From contig NZ_BAABRU010000033.1 in assembly GCF_039545135.1 (NCBI RefSeq), positions 1 through 40,513 on the forward strand: a stretch of DNA of 40,513 nt, read 5' to 3'. The notes under the pieces were generated by a model. The model ran no database searches, was not told the DNA's origin, and worked only from the letters and a program-made list of their open reading frames with translations. Each line of letters begins with the position of its first letter. The first letter of the stretch is position 1. The translations under genes and the position numbers were made by a program. Origin of the DNA: Herpetosiphon gulosus. Its GTDB lineage: Bacteria; Chloroflexota; Chloroflexia; Chloroflexales; Herpetosiphonaceae. This document shows positions 24,258-33,088 of this stretch, in pieces.

Positions 24258-26588
24258 ATGTGGTTGCGTCGTTTTTTGCTGGCGTTGGTTGTCGCTTTAT
24301 TGCCATGGTCGGCCATGGCAGCCGAACCATCACCAGCCCAAGCCAGCGAATCGGTGCGTTCGTTGCTGGTGCAAGCCCAATTGATTCTCACCAATGATCC
24401 TGCCAAAGCCCAAAGCCTACTCAATGATGCCCAAGCCTTGTATGATCAGGCACTGGCTAAAGATTTAACCAATTTAGCGCCCCAACAGGCTACTGAAATC
24501 AGCACACGCTGGGCCGATTTAACCCAAGCCTTGAAAAACCAAGATGTCGCCGGATTTGCCCAACAACGGGCTTTGCTCTGGACGCATTTGCTCAAAGCCA
24601 GTTATGCGATTGTTGGGCAAGCGATTGACAGCGGCAAGCCGGAGCAAGCACTACAATGGTTGCCAGTGCGCGAATTTCGCAATGCCACCCGTTTTTCGCG
24701 ACCCAACGGCGATGCGGCTCGGGCAATCGAGCAATGGAAACAAGCAGCCTACAGCGCTGCCGATGCCCGCACTGCCCTTGATGCCGATTTGTTGGATACC
24801 TATCAAGCTAAACTGAATGAAAGTTTGCGCACCTTACGCAGTGCTGCCCAAAAAGGCAATTTAATTCAACAAGCCGAAGCTGGGGCAGCGATTCAAGGCT
24901 ATTTCGCTATTTTAGAGCCAGCCTATCGTAGCCAATATCCCGAGCAGGCCGATACGGCTTTGGTCAATGCCGAAAACTTGCGCCAATCAGCGCTCAGCAA
25001 CAACCAACTTGAAGCGGCAATTAGCACTTTTGAAGGCTCGCTAAGCGGTTTTCGGGCAGCGCCACTTAGCCCAGCCGAGCAAGTCCGCCGCGCTGGCCAA
25101 TTACGCCGTTTCTTAAGTTTGGTTCCAGTTGAATATGAACGGGGCGTGCGCAACGGCGAAGTTACGCTGGATCTCGAAATTCAAGAGGCGACGACCTTTC
25201 GCAATGGCGCAGCCGCTGCCTTTAGCGATCTCGAAAGCCTTTTGATTGCAATTGATCCTAGTAAAACCCAACAAGTTGCCAGCGATCTGCGTGAGCTTGA
25301 AACGATTCTGACCGCTGCGGCCCAACGTACTAGCGTGGCCGAGCCAGATGTAGTTCAAGCCAAAGTCGATCATATCACCACAACCTTGGCCGAAATTATG
25401 CCCGCCGATTGGCAAAAATCCAGCCTTGAAGGCGATTTTGATGTGATCGCTTCGATGCTTGATCAGATGGAAAATGCGGTGGCTGGCGACCAATATGATT
25501 TGGCTGAATCGGCTCGTTTGGAAGCCTACGCTGTGTTGGAATCTGGCCCAGAAGCCCGTTTGATTGTATTTGCGCCTGAATATAAAGCGCCCATTGAAAA
25601 CCTTTTTTGGTATGGCAAAGATGAGTTTACTGGCCTGGCCGAATTGATTCGCCAAAAAGCTTCGCTCAGTGATATTCGTGCTAGCCGCCAAGCCTTGGAT
25701 AAACAATTAGATCTAGCTCAAGATGCGCTTGGTGGCTCTAGTACACCCGAAGCGGTGGCAACCAGCGCCGCCGTGATTGTGTTTCGCGAAGGCTTAGAGG
25801 CGGTGTTGATTTTGGCTTCGTTGTTGGCGAGCCTCAAAGTTGGTGAACAACGCGGCTATCGCAAACCAATTTGGATCGGCGCAGGCCTCGCTATGCTTGC
25901 GACAGCCCTAACGTGGGTGCTGGCTCGCGGCTTGATCAACGAACTAATTCGGCGTGGTGATCAAGAAAAGATCGAAGCGATTGTTTCATTAATTGCCATT
26001 GCCGTGCTGTTGTTAATTACCAACTGGTTTTTTCACAAAGTCTACTGGACGGGCTGGATGGCCAATTTTCATGCCCAAAAGCGCCGGATTATTGGTGGCA
26101 AGGCTGGGCTGTGGCTCGGTTTGATCACCTTGGGCTTTACCAGCATCTACCGCGAAGGCGTTGAAACTGTGCTCTTTTTGCAAGCGCTCGTGCTCGAAGC
26201 CAGTACCCAAGTGGTGTTAGCAGGTGTGGCCATGGGGCTTGGTGGCACAGCTTTGGTTGGCGTGCTGGTCTTTGGGCTGCAAGCCAAATTGCCGCACAAG
26301 AAGATGCTAATTGTAACTGGGGTGATGATTGGCGCAGTCTTGTTGATTATGGTTGGCAACACCATGCACATTATGCAATTGGTTGGTTGGATGCCGCTGC
26401 ACCCAATTCGCAGCCTTGAAATCCCCTATTGGGCTAATATGTGGCTGGGCTTCTATGCGACATGGGAAGGCATTGCAGCCCAAGTTGCGGCTGGGGCATT
26501 CGTGATTGGCTCCTATGTGATTGCCGAGCACTTGCAGCAGCGCAAAACTGAGGTTGCCGTCAAACGCCAAAGCGTGACCGCCAAATAA
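24258..26588 (+). CDS. FTR1-family iron permease with a large extracytoplasmic domain
   Basis: 776-aa protein. A signal peptide (WLRRFLLALVVALLPWSAMA, cleavage expected after AMA near residue 21) is followed by a ~480-residue Gln/Ala-rich helical extracytoplasmic region. The C-terminal ~275 residues form a seven-helix FTR1 membrane domain. Both iron-permease motifs are intact: REGLE at 510-514 and REGVE at 632-636. FTR1 proteins import ferric iron, usually after oxidation of Fe(II) by a partner. The ATG at 24258 has AGGAG seven bases before and starts the signal peptide; the longer frame is rejected. A leader with mutually exclusive hairpins precedes it, and the lipoprotein gene lies upstream. 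Confidence 0.92.
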   Translation: MWLRRFLLALVVALLPWSAMAAEPSPAQASESVRSLLVQAQLILTNDPAKAQSLLNDAQALYDQALAKDLTNLAPQQATEISTRWADLTQALKNQDVAGFAQQRALLWTHLLKASYAIVGQAIDSGKPEQALQWLPVREFRNATRFSRPNGDAARAIEQWKQAAYSAADARTALDADLLDTYQAKLNESLRTLRSAAQKGNLIQQAEAGAAIQGYFAILEPAYRSQYPEQADTALVNAENLRQSALSNNQLEAAISTFEGSLSGFRAAPLSPAEQVRRAGQLRRFLSLVPVEYERGVRNGEVTLDLEIQEATTFRNGAAAAFSDLESLLIAIDPSKTQQVASDLRELETILTAAAQRTSVAEPDVVQAKVDHITTTLAEIMPADWQKSSLEGDFDVIASMLDQMENAVAGDQYDLAESARLEAYAVLESGPEARLIVFAPEYKAPIENLFWYGKDEFTGLAELIRQKASLSDIRASRQALDKQLDLAQDALGGSSTPEAVATSAAVIVFREGLEAVLILASLLASLKVGEQRGYRKPIWIGAGLAMLATALTWVLARGLINELIRRGDQEKIEAIVSLIAIAVLLLITNWFFHKVYWTGWMANFHAQKRRIIGGKAGLWLGLITLGFTSIYREGVETVLFLQALVLEASTQVVLAGVAMGLGGTALVGVLVFGLQAKLPHKKMLIVTGVMIGAVLLIMVGNTMHIMQLVGWMPLHPIRSLEIPYWANMWLGFYATWEGIAAQVAAGAFVIGSYVIAEHLQQRKTEVAVKRQSVTAK

Positions 26589-26611
26589 ATAGAAAAATGC
26601 TCTTACCTCAA

Positions 26612-26639
26612 CCCCTCGCCTGCTGCGGCAGGCGAGGGG
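26612..26639 (+). repeat. REP-like palindrome after the FTR1 gene
   Basis: CCCCTCGCCTGC (26612-26623) and GCAGGCGAGGGG (26628-26639) form a perfect 12-bp stem with loop TGCG, 23 bases after the FTR1 stop. It may serve as the transcript end. Same sequence family as 22655-22679 and 30350-30377. The rest of 26640-26845 shows nothing I can name. Confidence 0.7.
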
Positions 26640-26845
26640 CTTTGGTTTAAAGCCTTGCAGATTTTAGCTGCTAAAACGAGCATTTAACTGCGAAAATTAA
26701 CCATTTTGCTTAATCTTCATCGCTACTTCATCGTTTATTAATCTTTTATTGACCTTTGGGACGTGAGCAAGGACGTTGTTTCGGACTATCTAGCTTTATA
26801 GTGAGCGCAGTCTAATCAACCACTGCTTGAAAGGAGCAAACGGTC

Positions 26846-27292
26846 ATGGCAAGCATCAATAAACTACTCGATAAGCCAGGTTTTGGCATCGCCATTTTGC
26901 GGATTGTTGTTGGTTTTATTTTCTTTATGCACGGTTTGGATAAATTCAATGGCGGGATTGACGGAACTGCTGGCTTCTTGAGCAGCCTTGGAATTCCAGC
27001 GCCAACCTTTATGGCAATTTTGTTGATTGCAACGGAATTGATCGGCGGGATTATGTTGATGCTCGGCTTGTTTACTCGTTATGTTGCAGTGGCTGAAGCA
27101 ATCGCTATGGTTGTGGCTTTGGTTACCGTGCACTTGGATGCTGGCTTCTCATCACGCGAAGGTGGCTACGAATATGTGTTGGCATTGATCGCTGCTAGCG
27201 TGGCTTTGGTGTTGCTTGGCTCAGGCTCATTGGCGCTCGACAACTTGCTCAGCCCACGCTTGACGGGCCGCCAAATTACTGCCCGCGCCTAA
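26846..27292 (+). CDS. DoxX-family membrane protein
   Basis: 148-aa four-helix integral membrane protein. The DoxX pattern is visible in AILRIVVGFIFFMHGLDKF, then LIATELIGGIMLMLGLFTR and the C-terminal hydrophobic helix. DoxX relatives are quinol-linked or redox-stress-related membrane proteins of uncertain activity. AAAGGAG lies upstream of the ATG. A strong hairpin follows the gene. The separation from the FTR1 gene by a REP-like hairpin suggests its own transcript. Confidence 0.85.
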   Translation: MASINKLLDKPGFGIAILRIVVGFIFFMHGLDKFNGGIDGTAGFLSSLGIPAPTFMAILLIATELIGGIMLMLGLFTRYVAVAEAIAMVVALVTVHLDAGFSSREGGYEYVLALIAASVALVLLGSGSLALDNLLSPRLTGRQITARA

Positions 27293-27385
27293 AAACTACA
27301 GATAACGATTGAGTGAGTAAGCAATTGTCGCGCTTGAATCCCCTAGCTCTATTAAGCCCTAAAACTCCCAAAAGTGGGTTGAACG

Positions 27386-27433
27386 AACCTCGTGGTAGGT
27401 TGGAAGTAATTCGCCAACCAACGCCACGAGGTT
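27386..27433 (+). terminator. Terminator after the DoxX gene
   Basis: AACCTCGTGG (27386-27395) pairs with CCACGAGGTT (27424-27433), with an inner GGTTGG/CCAACC, followed by TT. A long two-part stem at 94 bases after the stop. Confidence 0.65.
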
Positions 27434-27511
27434 TTGGGTTTATGGAACATCATGCGCAGGCAGTTGAAGTTATTCTCTAAGCCCCTGAATCCTGCTCCCT
27501 GTGCCCTCGTT

Positions 27512-28669
27512 CTACCCCAACAACTGCTCTAAATAGGGCGTAACACCCCAAAATTGCTTAAGTGCCTGATATTCGGCTACGGCTTTAGAATCAGGATTTT
27601 TGCTACGAATAGCCCGAATCATTAAATTCTTGCCAGTCTGTTCAGCATCAACAAACTCAATAATCTCACTGCGATAGCCGTTGATTCGCAACAGTTGGGC
27701 ACGCAGGCTGTCGGTAACTAAATCGGCGGTGCGCTGGCGAATGCTGCCATGGCGTAACATGGGGTTGAGCACCTCGGCTTGAATTTGATGAGTCAGATGT
27801 TTATGGCAACATGGCACGCTCAAAATTGCTTGGGCTTGGCTACGAATCGCCAAAGCCAAGGCATCGTCGGTGGCTGTATCGCAGGCATGCAACGAAAAGA
27901 CCACATCTGGCCGCTGCTCAGGCTGCCAATCGGCTAAGGGCATGGCGATAAATTGCATATCAACATAGCCTAATTCTTCTGCTTGAGCACGACATTTATC
28001 AATTAAATACTCGTTTGAATCAACTCCAATGACCACTGCTGCTAAGCCACGAATGTTGACCAGATAATGATAGGCCGCAAAGGTCAAATAAGCCGAGCCA
28101 CAGCCAGCATCAAGAATTCGCAACGGTTGCTCAGGGCTGGACTTGAGATCAAGCTCATCGAACACCCGCAAAAATTCGTTGATTTGGGTGTATTTTTTGC
28201 TCATGCTGGCACGAATCACCCCATCGTTGGTCATAATGCCCGTTTTTTGCAAATAGACATCAGGACGGTCGCTGGGCAAGGGCAGGGCTTTAACATGATT
28301 ATGGCGCAAATCTGGGGCTGCCGCTTGATTGCGTGCCCGACTAATAATGACTTTGCCCTTTTTACTGCGTTGAACTTGAATCCGCTCGCTGGTGGTTTCC
28401 AGCGTAATATTGCTCAGCGGAATAGCGATAATCTCGCTGAGAGCGCTGTTGGCTTGCTCGATTGAGTAATTTTTGGTGATATTTTGGCGCTGGTCAAAAT
28501 AGGCTGCTTGCCAAGCGCGACCTTGTTTCAATTGCACAGGCCGCACCACCACCCGTTGCCAACGTAGATCGGCGGCACGGGCAGCGCCACTCATGGTCAG
28601 ACGCACAAAATCATCAGTTAACGCCAATGCGATCAACTGGTCGTGATAATTTTCTGGTGTTAGTTGCAT
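27512..28669 (-). CDS. Class I SAM-dependent methyltransferase (Methyltransf_32-like)
   Basis: 385-aa protein with a Rossmann methyltransferase domain in its C-terminal half. Motif I is LDAGCGSAYL (186-195). The segments LHACDTATDD (260-269) and PCCH (286-289) are hallmarks of the group that includes the methyltransferase domain of eukaryotic GSTCD, thought to act on RNA or protein. The N-terminal 170 residues are a separate domain ahead of the SAM fold, with conserved-looking SKKYTQINEFLRVFDEL at its end. No substrate can be given. Confidence 0.82.
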   Translation of the reverse strand: MQLTPENYHDQLIALALTDDFVRLTMSGAARAADLRWQRVVVRPVQLKQGRAWQAAYFDQRQNITKNYSIEQANSALSEIIAIPLSNITLETTSERIQVQRSKKGKVIISRARNQAAAPDLRHNHVKALPLPSDRPDVYLQKTGIMTNDGVIRASMSKKYTQINEFLRVFDELDLKSSPEQPLRILDAGCGSAYLTFAAYHYLVNIRGLAAVVIGVDSNEYLIDKCRAQAEELGYVDMQFIAMPLADWQPEQRPDVVFSLHACDTATDDALALAIRSQAQAILSVPCCHKHLTHQIQAEVLNPMLRHGSIRQRTADLVTDSLRAQLLRINGYRSEIIEFVDAEQTGKNLMIRAIRSKNPDSKAVAEYQALKQFWGVTPYLEQLLG

Positions 28670-28748
28670 GGATTAACTCAATGTGGCGACGCTAAAACGT
28701 ACTTAATGGGTGTTGAGTAGCCTAGCGCCACCAAAAATTGGCCGTAAT

Positions 28749-29285
28749 TTAGCTGGCTGCTTGGCGTTTTTTGCGCCAAATTTTATAGCCAATAAAGACC
28801 ACTGCCAAACCGACCAAGGTTGCAGGCACGGCAATCACTGCTGCTTCGCCGATCTCCTTAAACACAGAATCAACTTGGACTTTGGTGGTAAACACCATTT
28901 CGCCTTCGGGAGCGCCGAGTACCAAGCGTAAATTCCATTGATCGCTAATCGTAAAACGTAGGCGGTCACTGGTATAACGGCCTGCGTTGCGATCTTGATT
29001 TTCCGGCAGCATGGTAAATAATTCTTCGCGGCCAATGCTATCGGGCGCGGCAAAAAGCTGCACCAAATTGAGTGGCGAAGGTTGGCCCGAGGTCGCATCG
29101 GTAATCACAACCCGCAAAAGCGCCTCACCAACTGCTGGAGGATTCGGGGCAAGTGTGGCAACAACCCGATAGGCTCCGCGTACCTCGTCGATCAACACTT
29201 GCTCGTTTGGATTATCCGCGAAAGCGCGGTTGGGCAGGAGCACCAGCAGCGCTAGTGCCACAAACAGAAATCGTAGAATGCGCAT
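28749..29285 (-). CDS. Membrane-anchored exported protein with a YtkA/FixH-like domain
   Basis: 178 aa: signal peptide (ILRFLFVALALLVLLPNRAFA, cut here as the hydrophobic stretch of residues 3-23), an extracytoplasmic beta-sandwich-like domain resembling YtkA/FixH (ATLAPNPPAVGEALLRVVIT, then NAGRYTSDRLRFTISDQWNL), and a C-terminal membrane helix (AVIAVPATLVGLAVVFIGYK) with a basic tail. The family is often associated with copper or cytochrome oxidase maturation, but no such gene is next to it. It is divergent from pth, 93 bases apart. Confidence 0.65.
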   Translation of the reverse strand: MRILRFLFVALALLVLLPNRAFADNPNEQVLIDEVRGAYRVVATLAPNPPAVGEALLRVVITDATSGQPSPLNLVQLFAAPDSIGREELFTMLPENQDRNAGRYTSDRLRFTISDQWNLRLVLGAPEGEMVFTTKVQVDSVFKEIGEAAVIAVPATLVGLAVVFIGYKIWRKKRQAAS

Positions 29286-29378
29286 ACTTCCCTATGGTAC
29301 AATGCTTCAGCCTGCGCCATTGGCGGCGCATTGCCTGTAGTATATCGCGATTTTAACCAAACCTGTCGTGGGGATGTC

Positions 29379-29999
29379 ATGTTTTTAATTGTTGGGCTGG
29401 GCAATCCAGGTGAGAAATATCTGAATAATCGACATAATGTGGGCTTTCAATGTGTAGCTGAGTTTGCTCGTCGCCATAACTTAAGTTTCGATGGCAAGCG
29501 CTCCGATGCTCGGATTGCCGAGGGCTTGGTCAATGGTCAACGAGTGGCCTTGGCTCGCCCGCAAACCTTTATGAACGATAGTGGCAAATCGGTCGTTGGC
29601 CTCGTAAATTGGTACAAAATCGACCCAGCCAGCGAATTATTGGTGGTTTATGATGATTTAGATCTGCCTTTTGGCACGATCAAGCTGCGCAATCAAGGGA
29701 GTTCTGGTGGTCAGCGCGGCATGAATTCGATTATCCAATTGCTGGGAACCCAAAAATTTGCCCGTTTGCGTTTTGGCATTGGCCGCCCACCCGAAGGTTG
29801 GGAAGTGATTCATTTTGTGCTCGGCAATTGGAATGCTGCCGAACGTGAAACCTTGCCAAAACTCTACGATCGGGCGGTTGAGGCGTGCGAATTATGCCTA
29901 AGTGATGGCGTGACCAAAGCCATGAATGCCGTCAATGGCGAAGCCCCCAAGCAAAACAAAGACCAAGCAAAGGAGCCAGCCAATGAGCAACCACGTTGA
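29379..29999 (+). CDS. pth: Peptidyl-tRNA hydrolase
   Basis: Releases tRNA from peptidyl-tRNA dropped by ribosomes. Catalytic His19 lies in NNRHNVGF (equivalent to His20 of E. coli), and the conserved Asp in VYDDLDLPFG, then GGQRGMNSII, are all present. The ATG at 29379 begins the FLIVGLGNPG strand; an in-frame codon at 29331 would add 16 unrelated residues. The 206-aa length is normal, and a charged C-terminal tail is extra. Its last 17 bases overlap the next gene. Confidence 0.95.
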   Translation: MFLIVGLGNPGEKYLNNRHNVGFQCVAEFARRHNLSFDGKRSDARIAEGLVNGQRVALARPQTFMNDSGKSVVGLVNWYKIDPASELLVVYDDLDLPFGTIKLRNQGSSGGQRGMNSIIQLLGTQKFARLRFGIGRPPEGWEVIHFVLGNWNAAERETLPKLYDRAVEACELCLSDGVTKAMNAVNGEAPKQNKDQAKEPANEQPR

Positions 30000-30333
30000 T
30001 TATGCCCAAGCTCGCAGCTATTGCCTGAGCCTTGACGACGCGATTGAAGATTATCCGTTTGGGATTGAGCCATTGGTGTTTAAAATTGGCGATGAGCGCG
30101 GCAAAATGTTTGCCCTGCTCGTGCGTAGTGAGCCAGCCCAAATTAGCCTGAAATGCGATCCTGATCGGGCTGAGATGTTGCGCGAACAATATCCAGCGAT
30201 TACGGCTGGCTATCATTTAAATAAGCGCCATTGGAACACAATTGTGCTTGATGGCAGCGTGCCCGACGAGGAATGTTTGGCGCTGATCGCCCATTCATAT
30301 GATTTAGTGCGGCCAAAACGGCGTAAAGCCTAG
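29983..30333 (+). CDS. MmcQ/YjbR-family protein
   Basis: 116-aa protein of the MmcQ/YjbR (double-wing DNA-binding-like) family. The pattern FGIEPLVFKIGDERGKMFAL, then SLKCDPDRAEMLREQYP and the C-terminal LDGSVPDEECLALIAHSYDL is characteristic. Precise function in this family is not settled; a weak DNA-binding role has been proposed. The ATG at 29983 has AGGAG upstream and overlaps the end of pth by 17 bases, so the two are co-translated. An upstream in-frame ATG inside pth is rejected. Confidence 0.85.
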   Translation: MSNHVDYAQARSYCLSLDDAIEDYPFGIEPLVFKIGDERGKMFALLVRSEPAQISLKCDPDRAEMLREQYPAITAGYHLNKRHWNTIVLDGSVPDEECLALIAHSYDLVRPKRRKA

Positions 30334-30335
30334 AC

Positions 30336-30448
30336 ATGCCCTCACCCAACCCCTCTCCCACTGCGGCGGGAGAGGGGAGCCAACGTTCATGAGCGAGGGT
30401 TACCCCCTCGCCTCGCGTGCGGGAGAGGGGGCCAGGGGGTGAGGGCAT
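30336..30448. repeat. 113-bp MITE-like or BIME-like palindromic element
   Basis: Perfect 12-bp terminal inverted repeats, ATGCCCTCACCC (30336-30347) and GGGTGAGGGCAT (30437-30448), enclose two further hairpins. The first is CCCCTCTCCC/GGGAGAGGGG at 30350-30377; the second is CCCCCTC/GAGGGGG at 30403-30431. It begins two bases after the YjbR-like stop and has no coding capacity. It could be a non-autonomous mobile element or a REP doublet. Confidence 0.75.
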
Positions 30449-30500
30449 AGCAATCGGCGGCGAATTCCACCCAATCATTGTTAAAAACTACCCTTGAAAA

Positions 30501-30528
30501 CCTCTCCCACTGCGGTGAGCGAGGGGAG
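30501..30528. repeat. Degenerate partial copy of the same palindromic family
   Basis: CCTCTCCCACTGCGG followed by TGAGCGAGGGGA repeats the left hairpin of the 30336 element with a few changes. Nothing else is recognisable in the 30449-30562 spacer before the next gene. Confidence 0.6.
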
Positions 30529-30562
30529 CTTGATTCGCTTAAGGTTGATTTGAGGTTAATTA

Positions 30563-31705
30563 ATGCTGCCGTTGCAGATTGTACCAGTGCGTAATGCCCG
30601 CCAGCGGCAACAATTTATTCGTTTTCCCTGGAAGGTTTATCGTGGCGCGAACCCCGACCCGCTATGGGTTCCGCCTTTGTTGATCGAACGCGAACGCTTT
30701 TTCAACCCCAAGCATGGCGGCTTTTTTGCCCATGGCGATGTGCAATTGTTTCTGGCGCAGCGCGGCGTGGAAATTGTCGGCACAATCTCGGCCCACATCA
30801 ATTTTCTACATAATCGCACCCATAACGAGCATATTGGTTTTTTTGGCTTTTTTGAGGTGCTCGACGACCCCGAAGCGGCTGCCGCACTGCTGCAAACTGC
30901 TTGCGCTTGGGTTCGTGATCGCGGCTATAAAGCGATTCGCGGCCCCATGAACTTCTCGATTAATGATGAATGTGGCTTGCTGATCGCAGGCTTTGATCTA
31001 GCCCCCGTGATGATGATGACCTATAACCCTGCCCGTTATGTTGAATATATCGAGCAACATGGCTTTAGCAAGGCGATCGATTTATATGCCTGGATCGTCG
31101 ATCAGCGCAGCTATGCCGAAAAAGGCCGTGGGGTGAAAATCGAGCGGGTGGCAGCCTTGGCGCAAGCCCAAACTGGCTTAACTTTTCGCAAACTAAATAT
31201 GCGGCGCTTCGCTGAAGAAGTTGAGGCGGGCTGGCACGTTTACAATCAGGCTTGGGCCAACAATTGGGGCGCAATTCATATGACTTTGGCTGAATTTCGC
31301 CATTTGGCCTATAGCTTCAAGCCTTTTCTCGACCCCGAAGTGATGATTGTGGCCGAAGATCAGGGGCGCATGGTCGGCTTGCTGATCGCTGTGCCCGATA
31401 TTAATATTCCCTTGCGCTATAGTGATGGGCGTTTGTTGCCATTTGGCTGGCTCACTATGTTGCGGCGCAAACGCGAGATCAACCAAATGCGAGTGTTGAT
31501 TATGGGGGTTTTGCCCGAATATCGGCGGCGTGGGATCGATGCAGTCTTTTATCGCGAAGTCCGCAATGCTGGCCTCAAACGTGGTTATCATACCGCCGAA
31601 ATGTCGTGGATTCTTGAAAATAACGATGTAATGAATAATACAATTGCTGGTTTAGGCGGGCGACGCTACAAAACCTATCGCATTTACGAAAAACAGCTTG
31701 ATTAA
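30563..31705 (+). CDS. GNAT-superfamily (double-domain) acetyltransferase-like protein
   Basis: 380-aa protein that appears to contain two GNAT-like halves. The first half includes FAHGDVQLFLAQRGVEIVGT. The second includes MIVAEDQGRMVGLLIAVPDI, then MGVLPEYRRRGIDAVFYREV, which carries the acetyl-CoA-binding R/Q-x-x-G-x-G/A-like loop. The N-terminal PWKVYRGANPDPLWVPPL is a strongly recurring motif of this bacterial group, whose members are annotated only as GNAT-like. Substrate unknown. Its transcript ends in a strong hairpin. Confidence 0.75.
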   Translation: MLPLQIVPVRNARQRQQFIRFPWKVYRGANPDPLWVPPLLIERERFFNPKHGGFFAHGDVQLFLAQRGVEIVGTISAHINFLHNRTHNEHIGFFGFFEVLDDPEAAAALLQTACAWVRDRGYKAIRGPMNFSINDECGLLIAGFDLAPVMMMTYNPARYVEYIEQHGFSKAIDLYAWIVDQRSYAEKGRGVKIERVAALAQAQTGLTFRKLNMRRFAEEVEAGWHVYNQAWANNWGAIHMTLAEFRHLAYSFKPFLDPEVMIVAEDQGRMVGLLIAVPDINIPLRYSDGRLLPFGWLTMLRRKREINQMRVLIMGVLPEYRRRGIDAVFYREVRNAGLKRGYHTAEMSWILENNDVMNNTIAGLGGRRYKTYRIYEKQLD

Positions 31706-31711
31706 ATTGAT

Positions 31712-31738
31712 CGGGAGCAACCAACAGCGTTGCTCCCG
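31712..31738 (+). terminator. Hairpin after the GNAT-like gene
   Basis: CGGGAGCAAC (31712-31721) and GTTGCTCCCG (31729-31738) form a perfect 10-bp stem with a 7-base loop, seven bases after the stop. No T-run. Confidence 0.6.
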
Positions 31739-31799
31739 TATTGCAAGGCAGCGGCTACGAGCATAGCCACGGCTCTTAACGCCTCAGATACGCAAACTG

Positions 31800-32711
31800 C
31801 TACCAGGTTGCTGGCGGATCGCTCGCAGGAAAACTGGTATCGACCGCTTTATCTTCATTCTCCAGCGATTCTTCTTTGTTGGTTTTGGCCTCAACCTTCA
31901 GCTTATCGCTATATTCAGGGTCGTTAGCATTGGGCTGTTCGCCAACGGCATTGGCCTTGACCGCTGTGCGCTCTTCTTCATTCTCAATCACCTTGCGAAA
32001 ACGTTCAAGATCTTCGGCAATCGCCTTTTGGGGATCATTGCCAAACAATTTGGCGACAGCCTCGCCAACCGCGCCTGCTGGTGGTTGATAATCAAGTTGC
32101 ACCCGAACTTCAGTTTGTTCATCGCTCAAGGCATTAAATTCAACCCGCCCTTGATTGGGCAAGGTGGAGTTGGGCAACGAACGCCAAGCGATATATTCAT
32201 TCAGTTTGGCATCAGCAATTTCAGCATCCCACGAAATGCTCAAGCCCAGCGGAGCCTTGGCTTCCCAGTGGCTCGTACCATTTTGAAACATCTTGACGCT
32301 ATTGAGGTAATGCATAAATTTAGGCAAGTTTTCAAAATTACCCCAAAAGCGAAACACCTCGGCGACTGGCTGATCAACCGTAATTGTCTGCTCAACGCTG
32401 ATCGCCTTGGCTTGGTCTACGCCAGCTTGATCGGCATTGGTATGGTTGGTAGGAATTGGAATCCGTGGAGTTGCTGGGGCTGCGGGTTTGCTCCACATGG
32501 CTTCGGTCGTTGGCTCAGCAGTATTGATATTGAGTGCACTATAGGCTGGGCAATGGCCAGTCAAGCCGCGCCACAAGAGCGGCGCACCACCAGCAATCGC
32601 GACCAAACTTACTGGCAAATGCCGACGCATAATCCCAAACGCAACCAAAGCGCTGCCGCTTGCTACCGAAAGCAAACGCTCAGTTTGATGCACATTTTTC
32701 TCAGTAGCCAT
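31800..32711 (-). CDS. Membrane-anchored SRPBCC-domain protein
   Basis: 303 aa. Residues 1-60 form a DUF2892/YgaP-like region with two hydrophobic segments (NVHQTERLLSVASGSALVAF, then PVSLVAIAGGAPLLWRGLTG). Residues of about 100-245 are an SRPBCC domain of the cyclase/dehydrase type (SVEQTITVDQPVAEVFRFWG, then NLPKFMHYLNSVK). The ~60-residue C-terminal tail is charged and ends in TSFPASDPPATW, a short motif that recurs at the C-termini of stress-type proteins in many bacteria. Function unknown; binding of a lipid or other hydrophobic ligand at the membrane is plausible. Confidence 0.8.
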   Translation of the reverse strand: MATEKNVHQTERLLSVASGSALVAFGIMRRHLPVSLVAIAGGAPLLWRGLTGHCPAYSALNINTAEPTTEAMWSKPAAPATPRIPIPTNHTNADQAGVDQAKAISVEQTITVDQPVAEVFRFWGNFENLPKFMHYLNSVKMFQNGTSHWEAKAPLGLSISWDAEIADAKLNEYIAWRSLPNSTLPNQGRVEFNALSDEQTEVRVQLDYQPPAGAVGEAVAKLFGNDPQKAIAEDLERFRKVIENEEERTAVKANAVGEQPNANDPEYSDKLKVEAKTNKEESLENEDKAVDTSFPASDPPATW

Positions 32712-32795
32712 CCGAAAACTCCTTCACTAGCAGGCTATTGCAATCTACTGAGCACTATCGCAAGTTGCGTACCACAGATTTGATCCACGAAGCTA

Positions 32796-32845
32796 CACGA
32801 AGGACGCGAAGCGCATGAAGGGACGAAACCACGAAGGACGCGAAG
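32796..32845. repeat. Tandem CACGAAGGACGCGAAG repeat
   Basis: The 16-mer CACGAAGGACGCGAAG occurs at 32796-32811 and 32830-32845, a 34-bp period, with degenerate 'acgaag' copies around it. Together with 32925-32992 it occupies the gene-free region 32712-33088. No promoter for the flanking genes was clear. Confidence 0.7.
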
Positions 32846-32924
32846 AGCACGAAGAATAAGGGCAAAAGTTAACGCCCAGTTTGAAGTTTATCAAGCAACC
32901 ACTGGCTGCCACCAATTGTACTTT

Positions 32925-32992
32925 TAGGGGGTGCAGGGGGATTAAAGCCCCCTGCGTTTCCCGCCTCGAGGCGGGACGGAAGGGTGGTGATC
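32925..32992 (-). repeat. Dispersed palindromic repeat, copy 2
   Basis: Reverse-complement partner of 22541-22611. Both hairpins are kept (CCCGCCTCGAGGCGGG and CAGGGGG...CCCCCTG). Differences are a few substitutions, one length change in a C-run, and the inverted loop of the larger hairpin. Confidence 0.8.
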
Positions 32993-33088
32993 GTTAAATA
33001 CTTGGTTAAAAGGCTTCGCTTGAAAAGCGATGACTCCCACATTTCCCTCTGGCGAAGGGACGGAAGGATGGCGAACTATAAAAACAGA

